In this document: piece by piece, positions 1 to 10,641 of the stretch
Position numbering within the stretch: the first letter of the stretch is position 1
How the letters are laid out: each line of letters starts with the position of its first letter
Assembly: GCA_930367215.1 (NCBI GenBank)
Contig: OV884056.1
Coordinates: 230,879,127-230,943,126 of the forward strand
Direction of reading: 5' to 3'
Length of the DNA: 64,000 nt
DNA from: Pollenia angustigena
Lineage: Eukaryota > Arthropoda > Insecta > Diptera > Polleniidae
Made by a program: the position numbers and the translations under genes
Notes under the pieces: model-generated
Seen by the model: only the letters and a program-made list of their open reading frames with translations
What the model was told of the DNA's origin: nothing
The model's database searches: none

Positions 1-39
1 TTAAAATCAATTAAACACGTTCATCTTTCTATATATATA

Positions 40-540
40 TTTATTTATTTATTTATTTAGTTAATCAACAGAATAAATTCTGAGACTAAATATGGGAATG
101 AGCGTTGGCAGCATAGGCCATCAGCTCTATCTTATAAATATTTATAAATTTATGATTTACATACAATTACAATTACTATTCTGTTAAATTTTAACTTTTG
201 TTGTTTCAATATATTCGCAAATTTTATTGAAGTTGGTGGTTGTTGGATCTCTAAGAAATTCGATGGGTGGTGTTTTCGCGAACATTCTGCTTCTTTGAGG
301 TTGAAAGAGTGGACAGTCTAATAGGACGTGTTTGATGGTTAACATACAATTGCATTTGTTACATTTGGGCTGAAGTTGTCCACTTAGCAACCTGTCATGC
401 GAGAAACTGGTGTGACTAAGCCGTAGTCTTGAGAATACTTTGATCTTACTTTTTGGTATATTGGTTGAGAAAGTTGGTGGGATGTTGTAAGGATTTACTG
501 TTGAATAATGGTAGTGGTTGATGGGGGTCTCTTGCATCGA
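40..540 (-). mobile_element. 3' fragment of a non-LTR retrotransposon (minus strand)
   Basis: Read on the minus strand this is the 3' end of a LINE: a decayed ORF2 tail, a short 3' untranslated region, and a tail of repeated TAAA units (TTTA on the plus strand at about 41-59). It is 5'-truncated and sits inside Helitron sequence. Truncation at the 5' end and a short tandem tail are usual for target-primed reverse transcription. The clade is not settled; an I/Jockey-type element with a C-terminal zinc motif is likely. Confidence 0.7.
184..540 (-). pseudogene. LINE ORF2 C-terminal remnant (zinc-motif tail)
   Basis: The minus-strand frame of about 117 codons has the arrangement seen at the C-terminus of Jockey/I-type ORF2 proteins after the RNase H region. 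It shows RLRLSHTSFSHDRLL, then C-x2-C (CNKC), then LTIKHVLLDCP. It lacks the endonuclease and reverse-transcriptase domains, so it cannot be functional alone. The frame ends in a normal stop near 184 and is followed by the TAAA-repeat tail, which fits the real 3' end of the element. Confidence 0.7.
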
Positions 541-700
541 CTTTGACCAAAATTTGTGTGTTTGATGTATGAGGCATGAGGAGCGTTTCTGTGTAGCTTC
601 GCGTTTGTTAAATAAATTTTGCGATTTTTAATAAAAATTATAATTGGTTTATTAGGTGTTTTTGCATAGATTTGTTTTGAAAATCAATTAAACACGTTCA

Positions 701-1060
701 TCTATCTATATATGTATATAAAAGAGACGTGTTTGTTTGTAATCGCTAAACTCAAAAACTACTGCACCGACTTTGACCAAAATTTGTGTGTTTGATGCAT
801 GAGGGGTGTTTCTGTGGAGTTTCGTATTTATCCGATAGATGGCACCACGTTTTTATATTTTTGTCATTTTCGTCGTAATCGCTAAACATAATGTTTTAAA
901 ATTTAGATGCATGGTATGTCACTAAATCTTTATCAATATACATTTATCTATTCAGCGGTAATTCCCTAAAATACGCTAAAATCACCAAAATGAAAAAAAA
1001 AACTTTATATGGTTTAATAGTCAGTTTTATTCCAAACATTTATGTTAATTTTAGTTTACA
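701..1060 (+). mobile_element. Helitron-like 5' end and body, 3' end not found
   Basis: A second Helitron-type start (TCTATCTATATATG) follows A700. It continues with the same leader as the complete copy (AACTCAAAAACTACTGCACC) and then diverges after about 820. Its 3' terminus is not visible before the next copy begins at 1061. The left junction uses the same internal site, CACGTTCA then TC, as the copy at 24. Confidence 0.5.
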
Positions 1061-1349
1061 TCTATCTATATATATAAAAGAAACGTGTTTGTTTGTAATC
1101 GCTAAACTCAAAAACTACTGCACCGACTTTGACCAAAATTTGTGTGTTTGATGTATGAGGCATGATTAGTGTTTCTGTGTAGTTTCGCGTTTGTTTAATA
1201 AATTTTGCGATTTTTAATAAAAATTATTATTGGTTTATTAGGTGTTTTTGCATATATGTATTTGTTTTGAAAATCAATTAAACACGTTCATATTTTATAA
1301 AATTTTAAATCTTTACCAAGGGCCAGCAAAGCGGACCGGGTCCAGCTAG
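1061..1349 (+). mobile_element. Complete short non-autonomous Helitron (289 bp)
   Basis: The element begins TCTATCTATATATATAAAAG after an A and ends GGACCGGGTCCAGCTAG before a T. That gives the Helitron hallmarks: 5' TC, 3' CTAG, insertion between A and T, and a short palindrome (GGACC-G-GGTCC) just inside the 3' end. There are no terminal inverted repeats and no TSD, as expected for rolling-circle elements. It encodes no protein and would depend on a Rep/helicase elsewhere. Confidence 0.8.
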
Positions 1350-1647
1350 TACAATAAAATTTTTGTGCAAAATTAAAAGTGTAAAGATTGAGACCACTTT
1401 TAGTTACCACCTAGTACCAATTTCCTTTCGAAAAATCATTTTTATCTTAGGAAACAAAATTTTATAGAATTTCATTCACCTTTTATTCCAAAAATCAACA
1501 ATGTCACTATGCATTTATTTTAAATGTTAATATGTATTTTATTTTTAAAATGATAAATATATAATAAAGGGTAGTTAAACAATAATCCACGATGTTAGTT
1601 GTGAGTCACTCCTTAACGTCAAGTTTTTTGCGCAGTATTTGACTATT

Positions 1648-2008
1648 TCTACCATTGAAAGGTACACAATTGAGCAGCGCGTTAAGATTATTAAAGCCTT
1701 TTACGAAAATGGGCGTTCAATCATAATGCATTTCGTGCATATCGTGATGTTTTTGGTCAGCATAATCGACCAAATGTTTCCACAATCGGGAGAATTGTCA
1801 AATTTCAGCAAACCGGGACTGTAGGAAATGGGAAAACATATGCACATGCTGCCCAGTTAGTTCTGCGGCTGGTGGCGTTATCGGGCCTTACTTCTTCGAA
1901 AATGAGGTCGGCCAAGCAATTACTGTGAATGGTGTTCGCTATCGAGAGATGATAACGGACTTTCTATAGCCAGAAATTGAGGAAATGGACCTAGACGATA
2001 TGTGGCTT
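1648..2008 (+). pseudogene. IS630/Tc1-mariner-type transposase relic
   Basis: Two blocks of one transposase are recognisable. The first gives YTIEQRVKIIKAFYENGRSI and, after a frame change, FRAYRDVFGQHNRPNVSTIG, which is the helix-turn-helix N-terminus. The second, near 1875-2008, gives GPYFFENEVGQAITVNGVRY and then EEMDLDDMW, the stretch leading to the second catalytic block of the DDE domain. The middle of the protein is deleted, and there is an in-frame TAG after MITDFL. The relic is cut off by the hAT-like insertion at 2021. Confidence 0.75.
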
Positions 2009-2317
2009 ATAGGTGTTTACTAGAGATGCCAAACGGAACCAGGTTTTTTGAAACCCGGGATTCAGGATTTTTAATTAAAAAACGGGATACCAGGACGAAT
2101 CGGGATTTTTCGGGATTTCATATATAAAAGCCAATTTGTAAAATTCATATAATTATAATTGATTGTTTATGTATAAGTATTAAAACAAATTAATTCATGA
2201 AGAAAATTAAACTCATTACAAAATAAAACAGTTTAATGTATTCTTTTAAAGTAATATGGAAGTGTTATGTATTAAAACTAATATTGTAAAAAGCTAGTTG
2301 AAAAAACGGACAAGCCG

Positions 2318-2995
2318 GCACATGGCGTTTAAACATAATTCGGGTACGCTGAATCCAGTGGTGCCCTCCGTTTTTAAGGTTGGCTCTGGTTTTCGAGATA
2401 TACCGTTATTTTGAAAGTACACGTAGAGAAAAAACATGTTTAAATATGGTCACCTCCACCAAACTATTTTTAAAGAAAATTTTGAACACAATATGTTTAA
2501 TATAACCATATTATTGTCAGCGGTAACCATATTATGGTTAAATTAGTCCTCCACAAAGAACCCACATCCATATTATGGTTGCCTCTAAAAATGGTATGAT
2601 TAAATATGATAATAATTTGTTTTTAAATTTACAATAGTATTTTCCTCTTTTTCAAGAGCAACATGCTTTGGTTAAAAACCAACCATGTTATTATAAGTAA
2701 TAAACATATTTTAGTTATTACTAATTATCACATGTTCGGAGGCAACCATAATATGGTTGTGGCTTCTTGATGGAGACCTAATTTAACCATAATATGGTTA
2801 CCGCTGACAATAATATGGTTATATTAATGTGTTCAAAATTTTCTTTAAAAATAGTTTGGTTGAAGGTGACCATACTTAAACATGTTTTTTTTCTGGGTGT
2901 AGAGGAGGTTACACAACATATGTTCGCGTAACTCAAAAACGCTTTAGCTTATTGAAAAACCTAAAAAGCCCGAAATCCGCAATAAAATTATAAAA
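2318..2995 (+). repeat. Foldback-type repeat split by a MITE
   Basis: Positions 2318-2419 (CATAATTCGGGTACGCTGAA, then GGTTTTCGAGATATACCG) and 2900-2995 (CAACATATGTTCGCG, AAAAACGCTTTAGC) match the repeated unit of the large foldback element in the Suv3 intron and a piece near 36960-37050. The MITE at 2420-2899 interrupts it. Confidence 0.6.
2420..2899. mobile_element. 480-bp MITE, CAC ends, TA duplication
   Basis: Long inverted repeats of about 120 bp run inward from both ends and share AACCATATTATGGTTA-like and AATTTTCTTTAAAAATAGTT segments. The right end reads CACCCAGAAAAAAAACATG inward. The left is the degraded CACGTAGAGAAAAAACATG. Both flanks are TA (2418-2419 and 2900-2901). The terminal pattern resembles the CACACAG family at 44849, 50513, 52733 and 58047, although the interiors differ. 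Confidence 0.75.
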
Positions 2996-3457
2996 TAACT
3001 TCTTTCTAATTGAGGTCGGTAGTACATCATATCCCAGTAGGGGCGGCTCCTGGGCATTTATGGGACTTTTTCTTCAATATATTTCTAGTCTGCATTGAAC
3101 ATTTTGTATGGGAGCCCCCTTAAGAAATAGAGATAGCGCGTAGGTATGTTAGAAATAAAAGATTGGGATGAAAAATAAAGTGGGGTTGGTCATACATTTG
3201 ACCCATCTAGGGGCACCCTAGGCGCTGCAGGGGCCAAGCTTAAGAATTTTATTAAACCGCCAGCAATTAGGTTAAAACGCCAGGTGCCCAACTTGTCTCA
3301 AAAAAAGTGTCAATTTCTTGCACAGTGTAATTGATACCTTATTTTATTGCAAACATATGCTGCCGACTAAACCAATGTTCGCATTCAACACTTCTGTTTA
3401 TCGTAAATAAATAGCTACATGTATGCTATATGACAATATTTAATTGAATTTATTTCG

Positions 3458-3488
<31 letters not shown>

Positions 3489-3836
3489 GCAAGTATTAAT
3501 TTAACTAAATTAACTTAAACAAATATGTGTCCAAAGACCTTTGGTAGAACATCCTAAAGTTTTTAACACCTTTTTGCACTACTTGCATTTTGCGTGCGCA
3601 GTTCTATTATCATTAACTTAGATAAAAGACAACACCTTCTGATTTTGTTTTTGTGGTACAAACTGCATTGCATGTAACATTTATTTACTTTTTTGTAACC
3701 AGTTAAAAATTAGGTTCATGGCCAGTATGATTTAATATTAAATTTTTGAATTTTTACTAAGTCCAAAATCTCGGGATTCGGGACTTAAATTTCTAGAATA
3801 ATCCCGGGATATCGGTATTTGGGATCAGCATACCTA

Positions 3837-4062
3837 GTGTTTTTGCTGGTCAAACGGTTTCTTGATACCGTTACTCTGGAGCAGCATTTTAAGATTAATT
3901 CAATACCAAAGTGAAACGATTACTTTTGACCGATACCGAGTATTTTTTTACCGATACTACTTGGTACTCGGTTGCTAAGTATCGATTACAAAAATACTTG
4001 GTACTTATATAAAAGTATCGAATATGTACTTGTATTTACTCGTATCGTTTCATCCCTAGATA
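3837..4062. mobile_element. Relic end of a hAT-like element
   Basis: Reading inward from about 4058 on the minus strand gives TAGGGATGAAACGATAC, a typical hAT-type terminal motif, followed by many TACTTGTAT and AGTATCGA words that look like subterminal repeats. The opposite end and a TSD were not found, so only a fragment is claimed. Confidence 0.4.
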
Positions 4063-4290
4063 TATCGCACACTAAATCATAAACAGGCACAACTCAAAAA
4101 ATTTGGGAGTGGCAAAAAACATGGTTACAATTTTTTAATTAAATTGAATTTTACAAATGCTAAAGAAGAAAAGGTAAAGATGCAAACGAAATTTTCGTGA
4201 TAACAGATTGGATTTGTGAAGTTGTTTATGAAAAATAAAACGATTTTGATAATTTTGAGTTGTGCCTGTTTATGATTTAGTGTGCGATAT
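4063..4290. repeat. Short inverted-repeat element (36-bp perfect arms)
   Basis: The segment 4064-4099 (starting ATCGCACACTAAATCATAAA) is repeated in exact inverted form at about 4253-4288, with about 150 bp between the arms. This is MITE-like. No duplication was recognised at the flanks and no protein is encoded. Confidence 0.6.
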
Positions 4291-4612
4291 GAAGATATAA
4301 TTCTGATAAAAAAATAAATGTTTATAAAAATAAGAGAAGTTGATAAATAGAAAAAACAACAGAAACCATGTTTATTCGTTGAGGCCAAGGCGAATTCAAC
4401 TACGGTGGTGTCGAAACTACAACAATCCAAAAACAACAGAAACAACATACTGTTTTTTGCATTACATTGTTAGTGCCTTTTAGCTCGAAATGTCAACCAT
4501 TATTAGCAAAACACTAACAACCCTACAGATAATATAGGACTACGTGGTCCATTGTGGCTTAAATGGACTACTTACAACATGGTCCAATGTACTGTAGTAT
4601 GGACCATGCTAT

Positions 4613-5038
4613 AAAAAATTAACATACAGTGCAATAAATCCTGTTAAATTTAAACGAAACAACAAAGTAATATATAATACGAAGATCGTAATTGACAATG
4701 AGTCATACACGAAAATATTATCAGCTCAGAAAATAAATATTGGTTGGGAGAAATGTAGAGTATTTGACGGGACCGAAGTATTAATTTGCTATAAATGTAG
4801 AGGATTTAACCATAAAGCAGTTGATTGCAAGAATCAGGAAGTATGTTATAAATGCCACGGAAACCATAAAGCAAAGGAATGCAATAAAGAAATAATTTCA
4901 AAATGTATAAATTGTATAAAATCAAACCAAAAACTAAATTTAGGGTTAGATGAGAATCACAGTACTTTGAGTAAGGAATGTCCAGTATACATAAACAAAC
5001 TAAAAGTGAAGATGAGAAGAATGGGGTTTAATGTTTAA
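4613..5038 (+). CDS. ORF1 (gag-like zinc-knuckle protein), 5'-truncated
   Basis: The open frame runs without a start codon from the 5' truncation to the TAA at 5036-5038. It encodes an RNA-binding type protein with tandem zinc knuckles: CYKCRGFNHKAVDC (C-x2-C-x4-H-x4-C), CYKCHGNHKAKEC (C-x2-C-x3-H-x4-C), and a third cysteine cluster beginning CINC. In this class ORF1 protein coats the element RNA and acts as a nucleic-acid chaperone. The reading frame continues in the same phase straight into ORF2 after the stop, and the stop is followed by CAATTA (see findings). The amino-terminal part is missing here. Confidence 0.8.
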   Translation, partial: KKLTYSAINPVKFKRNNKVIYNTKIVIDNESYTKILSAQKINIGWEKCRVFDGTEVLICYKCRGFNHKAVDCKNQEVCYKCHGNHKAKECNKEIISKCINCIKSNQKLNLGLDENHSTLSKECPVYINKLKVKMRRMGFNV

Positions 5039-7738
5039 CAATTAACTACTGTAAATGGTATATACACAAATGCTCAGGGATTACTAAACAATTTCAACCA
5101 AATAGAAGTAATTGCGGCTTTAAAAAATCCGGAATATATAATACTATCTGAAACTCATTTAACAGAGGATATAAACGAAGAAGAATACCAATTAGAAGGA
5201 TATGATCATTATGCAACATTATCGAATTCTATACGAACCGGTGGGGTCATTATTTATTTTAAAAAAACATGGAAGGTGAACAAGTTATGTGAAAAGATTG
5301 CAGAGTCAAAATTTTGGATGAGTGCATATCTGGTAAAAAATAAAAATACTCATTTGGTAATTATGTCTGTTTATAGATCTCCAAGCTGCAGTGAAGTAGA
5401 ATTTTGTAATGCATTTGATGAAATAATAGAAATAATTTGTGAAACGAGTTATGAAATAATTATAGTTGGTGATTTTAACATTGACTGGAGCAAAGATGGA
5501 ACATATAAAAATAGAATTCAAGTAACTTTGAATGACAATGGCCTGAAACAAATAGTTACAGAGTACACGAGGATTACAGAAAATACAAAAACATTAATAG
5601 ACTATGTAATAACAAATAATAACAACGTATCCGTAGAAAATAATAGCGCAAACAAAATAGCAGATCATGAAGCTATTGATATTATGATTCAAAATAGAAA
5701 CAATGAAAAAATAACTAAAAAAGAAATAGAAATATTCAAATATAACAAAATTTCGTTCAATAGAGAACTTAATAGTGTACTGAAATATAGTGCGATTGAA
5801 AGTGTTAATAATAACGTTTATAATACAATTTTTAAAAAATGATAAAATATCGAAATACAGTATAGCAAAATCTATGAACACAAGTGTAGCATGGAACAAT
5901 TATAAAACAATAAGAAATAAATATAAAACAAAACTTGAATATGAGAAAAATAAGTTTGTTAATAATAAAATAAGCAATGCCAAAGACCAGAAACAAATGT
6001 GGAAGGAAATAAAAGACTTAGTACTTAATAAAAACAAAAATGTGATAAAAACTGTGATATTTAATGATATAGAATATAAGGAAACCTACCAAATAGCCAA
6101 TAAATTTAATAATTATTTCGTGGATAGTATTAAGACAATTAGAAATTCGATAGACCAAGTGCAATATATTAATCAAATACCTGTGATAAACAACAAATTT
6201 AAATTTCGTGCAATAAATATACAAGAACTTAAAATTATATGTAAAGATATTAAAAATAAATCTGATTTTAACAATGTTTCTATGAAAATAATATTAGATA
6301 ATTGGAACATTATAGGAGAAATCATGATGAACGTCATAAACCAATCACTGGAAACAGGTGAATTCCCAGAAAGCTGGAAGATATCATCCGTAACACCAAT
6401 AGAAAAAATTGTAAAAACAAAAAAATGTGAAGAATTCCGTCCCATAAATACTTTAAAAACGTGTGAAAAGATAATTGAAAAGGTGGTAAAGCAACAACTT
6501 GAAAAATACATTGAGGAAAATAATATATTAAATAAGCATCAATCTGGCTTCAGAAAAAAATTTTCATGTGAAACAACAATTAACTATGTCATCAATAGAT
6601 GGAAAAATGTGGAGAAAAATAAGAAAATTATGGCAATTTTTTTAGATTTTAAAAGAGCTTTCGAGACAATTGATAGAGATATTTTAATACAAAAGCTTTA
6701 TATGTACGGTATACAAGAAAATGAGCTGAAATGGTTTAAATCATATCTATCGGATCGGAAACAAATGGTGAAAATAAATAATATAAAATCTGAGTATATA
6801 GACAATGAATATGGAGTACCACAAGGTTCAATTTTGGGTGCACTATTATTTATTATATATATCAACGATATGCCAAACATTTTACATAAATGCGAAATAG
6901 TGTTATATGCGGATGATACACTGATATTTACGGAAGGATGCACAGATAAACAGTGTCACGATAACATGATATATGATATAAATAATGTTAACAAATGGTT
7001 AAAGATGAATAAACTTAAGTTAAATGAAAATAAAACAAAACTAATGCAAATTAATATGGACAATGAATCGGTATTTAAAATCAATAACGAAGTAATAGAA
7101 AAAGTTAATCAAATTAAATATCTTGGCTTCTTAATAGATAAACAATTAAAATTTAAAGAACATATAGAATTTATATGCAAAAAAATTGGAAAAAAATCTG
7201 GTTTTTTAAACGTATACGTAAAAAAATATCGGTATTAACTGCTATAAATATTTATAACACTATGATAAAACCACATTTTGAATTTGGCTCAACTATTTTA
7301 TATACATGCTGCACAGAATCACAAATTGAAAGACTGCAAAAACTGCAAAACAAAGCTATGCGATCAATATTAAAATGTAACATTTATACACCAATAGAAG
7401 GTATGCTTAATGCATTAAAATGGCTAAATATAAAACAAATACTTGAAATGAATACATTAAATTTTATACACAAAATGAAAATGGGAAATGCACCAGATTA
7501 TTTAACAGAGCAGCTAAACTATGTAGGGGAAATTCAACCATATCATCTAAGAAATATTAACAACTTTAGGCTCCCAAGAGCAACAACAACTGCAAAGCAA
7601 CGGTCACTTTTCTATAAAGGCTTACATCTATACAACATGCTGCCCATAGATGTCAAAAATGAGAGAAATACTAATGAGTTTAAAAGAAAAATTGTATATT
7701 TCGTTAAGAATAATAGTATCCAACAGAGCTTTTTATAA
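5039..7738 (+). pseudogene. ORF2: endonuclease and reverse transcriptase, two single-base breaks
   Basis: The product would nick target DNA and prime reverse transcription of its own RNA. The apurinic-type endonuclease comes first: YTNAQGLLNNF, ILSETHL, VYRSP, then VGDFNIDWSKDG and the DHEA motif near 5665. The reverse transcriptase follows: FRPINTLKTCEKIIEKV, HQSGFRKKFSC, FLDFKRAFETID, YGVPQGSILGALLF and the catalytic YADDT at about 6906-6920. The C-terminal part includes KYLGFLID and a trailing RLPRATTTAKQRSLFYKG. The frame shifts at an A6 run (5834-5839) and an A7 run (7220-7226); one extra A at each would restore one continuous frame. No other in-frame stop was seen. The copy may be young, or the breaks may be homopolymer errors. 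Confidence 0.85.
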
Positions 7739-8421
7739 TATAATATTTGTTTAGCAAAAATTAAAAGTAAAGAATTTATTGTAAAGTCTTTTAATACTAC
7801 TAAATTAATTTAAATAAAAAAAAAAAAAAAAAAAAAAAAAGTGCTGCCAACATCTGCAGATGTATACTTTTCTATAGTTTACAGTATTACACATTGGTAG
7901 CCCTGATGGTGTCCATTATTAATTGTTTATTAAAAAGTGAAAGTTTGTGAAATTTGTGGAAAATAGGTAAAAAAATTAAAAATACCAAGTAAATATATTT
8001 AATAATAGCAATAATTAACTACAATACACACCATAAAAGGCGATTAGTAAAAAATGAAAAATGCTTAAACTACCCCTTAAGCGTACTCCTTACTGTAGTA
8101 ACATGGAGTTCTTTTAAAACTAACCCACTTTAGAAGTCCATGAAGTAGTTTGGGACTACTTCGGTGGGTTATATGGTCCCCTCCTAGGACATCGTAATGT
8201 TAAATGGACCACCTTTTACCCATATATTTGGAGTACTCCTACTCCTTTATGGACGACTCTTTACATGCATGTATGGACTAGTCTTGTTATCTGCATATAA
8301 GCCTAAACTGTCAAAATCAGATGCCGTTTCGACACCACCTGTATTTAATTCGGATTGGTAGAGGCCACATTTCTGTCTGATAGGGGATAAACAAAAATGA
8401 ATATTTTTAGTTATTGATGTG

Positions 8422-9757
8422 TAGGGTTGCCAGATTTTAAATTCGGAAAAACAGTACATTAAATACATAAAAACAGTACAATCAAGAAAAAAACAGTACA
8501 TTTTTTTGACGACAACATTACCATTTGTTTTAATAAGTAACCCCCAATTTCACCAAGTTTTAATTGAATATGCAACAACAATTATATAAAGAAATAAATA
8601 CACTTAAAGTGTGTTACGTCAAAGGAATTATTTCCAGTTTATGGCATTTCATAAATATACATGTGAAATTACTCCATTTGCGTTTAAAAAGCAAACACCA
8701 CAAACGAAGCATTTAGCCAGAAAAACCATAACATTGCTGTAAGCCATATAAGAAAGGAGAAAAGCCTTACTTAGCTCAAAGCAATCAAATCATTGATTTT
8801 GTAATTACGATTTTCTTTAAACATATTCGTATTTAAAGCAATTTTCACTACACACATAGTTGCACAAATCATATAGAATTTGAGAAAATTTTTGTTTCCT
8901 AAATTAATTTTCCAATTTTAAATAATTTTTAAAGTATTTACGGCTAATTTTACCAAGTTCAGCTATAATTAACTATTACTAAAACAATAGGTTTTTTGAC
9001 TTTTATAATGAAAGTTAATTAAACCTGAACTTGGTGAAATTGGCCATTAATCTATAAAATCCAAAAAAAAAATAGTTTGGTTTATTTTTATTTCACAAAA
9101 TCTGAAAATATTTAAAATCAAGTGCAATTGAAAACGATGAATATTTTAAAAAAAAAATTTTTGTAAAAATTAACTTATCATTTTCTTATTTCAGTAGTTT
9201 AGGTAAAGAAAAGTGGTCCTCAAAGGTATTAGGTATTTTTATAAATTTTGAACACGGATAATTTACCAAATTTTTTTGTTTTCAATTTAACGTGATTTCG
9301 ATTTCCAGAACATGCCCGAAAATTAAAAAAGTTCTAAAAATTAACGATAACTGTGTTGGAATAAGTATTTTTTCAGTACTAAAAAAAATTTAGATTTTAT
9401 TTTTGTCTTTCTCAGGTGTGGAAAGGGAAAGACTATTGGAAGAGGTAGCCATAAAATCATAACAACACGAAAATATACCACTGCTACGAGCCACCCATTA
9501 CAATTTAGATTTCTACTGTGTATTTATGAGAAAACAATGACCACAGCGTAAAAACTCTTATTATTTTAGAACTTTTTTTTTTAACACAACATAATTTTTT
9601 GTAAGCCAGTTCTGTTAAATATAGACTGGACAAAAAAAACAGTACAAAGTGTAAAAAACAGTACATTTGCGTACTGTTTTAGGAGTTGTGCATAAAACAG
9701 TACAATCGCAAAAAATCAGTACATGTACTGCTTAAAACAGTACGTATGGCAACCCTA
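8422..9757. mobile_element. hAT-like non-autonomous element, copy 1 (1336 bp)
   Basis: The ends are TAGGGTTGCCAGATTTT and, from the right, TAGGGTTGCCATACGTAC. They are flanked by an exact 8-bp duplication TTGATGTG (8414-8421 and 9758-9765). The word ACAGTAC, in either orientation, is repeated many times within about 150 bp of each end and probably marks subterminal binding sites. No transposase frame is present. A second copy lies at 15357-17092. Confidence 0.9.
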
Positions 9758-9765
9758 TTGATGTG

Positions 9766-10641
9766 TTATTTCGAAAAAGGATTTTTGTTCACATTGGGGT
9801 AGAGTTTTCGCTACAACTTTCACAATCAAATGCTTTTCTGCTTTTTTCGCACAACTGCAGTAAAACAATGACGAATTCTCAAATTTTTTTTAAATGTACA
9901 TTTTTGTTTGAAAGAAAGTGTCTTCCGACCTCGTGAAATTGGCAGTTATACATTACACAAGCAGTTTGACAGCAACAACACGATGTTGGGGTGAACATTA
10001 AAATTTTTTAATATTTACACAAACATGCTTCATACTTTTTTCATATGTTTGTTTAACCGTTTGTGTACTTTATTTGGATCTTAACATTCTTATAAAGTTT
10101 GAGCTTTTCTCAACACTACTTTTCTAAAATCTTAAGAGTTAACAAATCTTAAGAAAAATTTTAATTAATACTTAACAATGATAAAGCTATACAGATTTTT
10201 AATAAATATTTATTTATTAATTTATATACTACAAAAAGATATTAAATGATTAATATGCGGAAAAGATTATTAATACAAAAATTAACAAAAAAAAAAGGGG
10301 TAAACTTAGAAATACAAAATTAATTTAAGCAAAATCATCAATATTTTGGCATACATATTCTTAGCTAAAATGTATCTAACAAAAAATTAAAAATCGAGTT
10401 TTTCAATGCATGTTTTTGTGACATATAGTTTTCACTTTTCAAAGTTTTTTGCTTCTCCTGTAAACTTATATTTTTGTAAGTAACTCCTTTTTGCATTTTA
10501 GCTAAAAATATGTATTTTTAAACTAATCATATAAAAAAGCAACATCCAATATACAAATATGGACATCTTTTTAACATTTCATATGATAAATTTAAAAATT
10601 ACACAATTCGAATTTGCTAAGCCTCTTTTTGCTTAAGAAAT
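9766..10641. other. Low-complexity flank downstream of Vps24
   Basis: AT-rich sequence with no ORF, clear repeat border or RNA gene that I can recognise. It lies 3' of the minus-strand Vps24 gene and should contain its 3' untranslated region. TTTATT words near 10205-10215 could serve as the poly-A signal, but this is not certain. Confidence 0.4.

Larger units (their letters stand above)
24..700 (+). mobile_element. Older Helitron-like copy, interrupted by a LINE fragment
   Basis: A TC-start Helitron-like 5' end (TCTTTCTATATATAT) begins after an A at position 23. The body resumes after the LINE insertion near 541 with the same text as the complete copy at 1061-1349 (for example CCGACTTTGACC). 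The copy runs into the internal motif AATTAAACACGTTCA at about 686-700, where a further Helitron start follows at once. The assignment rests on matching the complete copy. No transposase is encoded. Confidence 0.55.
2021..3836. mobile_element. hAT-like non-autonomous element with nested insertions
   Basis: The ends are imperfect inverted repeats (TAGAGATGCCAAAC at the left, TAGGTATGCTGATCC reading in from the right). They are flanked by GTGTTTAC and GTGTTTTT, an 8-bp duplication with two mismatches. Subterminal stretches at both ends repeat the word CGGGATT/CCCGGGAT. No transposase ORF is visible. The interior carries a CAC-ended MITE at 2420-2899, pieces of a foldback-type repeat and a TA microsatellite near 3457-3488. 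Confidence 0.55.
4612..7840 (+). mobile_element. Non-LTR retrotransposon (CR1/Jockey-like group), 5'-truncated
   Basis: The element carries the end of ORF1 with CCHC knuckles, an ORF2 with endonuclease and reverse transcriptase, and a poly-A tail of about 24 bases ending at 7840. The 5' end is lost within ORF1. No RNase H domain or second zinc domain follows the reverse transcriptase. The clade is inferred from the endonuclease motifs (GDFNIDW), the knuckled ORF1 and the poly-A tail; it could be placed only by phylogeny. A clear TSD was not seen. Confidence 0.85.
4520..8285. mobile_element. CCCTRYARATAA-ended element interrupted by a LINE
   Basis: The left part (CCCTACAGATAATATAGGAC, TGGTCCATTGTGG) and the right part at 7841-8285 (GGACTAGTC words, CCTAGGACATCGTAATGTTA) match the 355-bp element at 35468-35822, which has the same terminal and GGACTAGTCC motifs. 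The LINE at 4612-7840 separates the halves. It contains no ORF of its own. Confidence 0.5.
4386..8352. mobile_element. CAAGGCG-type MITE split by a 3.7-kb nested insertion
   Basis: The segment 4386-4527 (CAAGGCGAATTCAACTAC, then CATTATTAGCAAAACACTAAC) and 8286-8352 (AACTGTCAAAATCAGATGCC, GACACCACCTGTA) are the two halves of the complete 200-bp element at 26443-26642, in reverse orientation. Everything between was inserted later. The right terminus is decayed (TTCGGATTGG where TTCGCCTTG is expected). Confidence 0.65.

Noticed and set aside
4125..4448. Minus-strand 107-codon hydrophobic frame
   Set aside because: It spans an inverted-repeat element and a MITE fragment; hydrophobicity comes from T-rich sequence.
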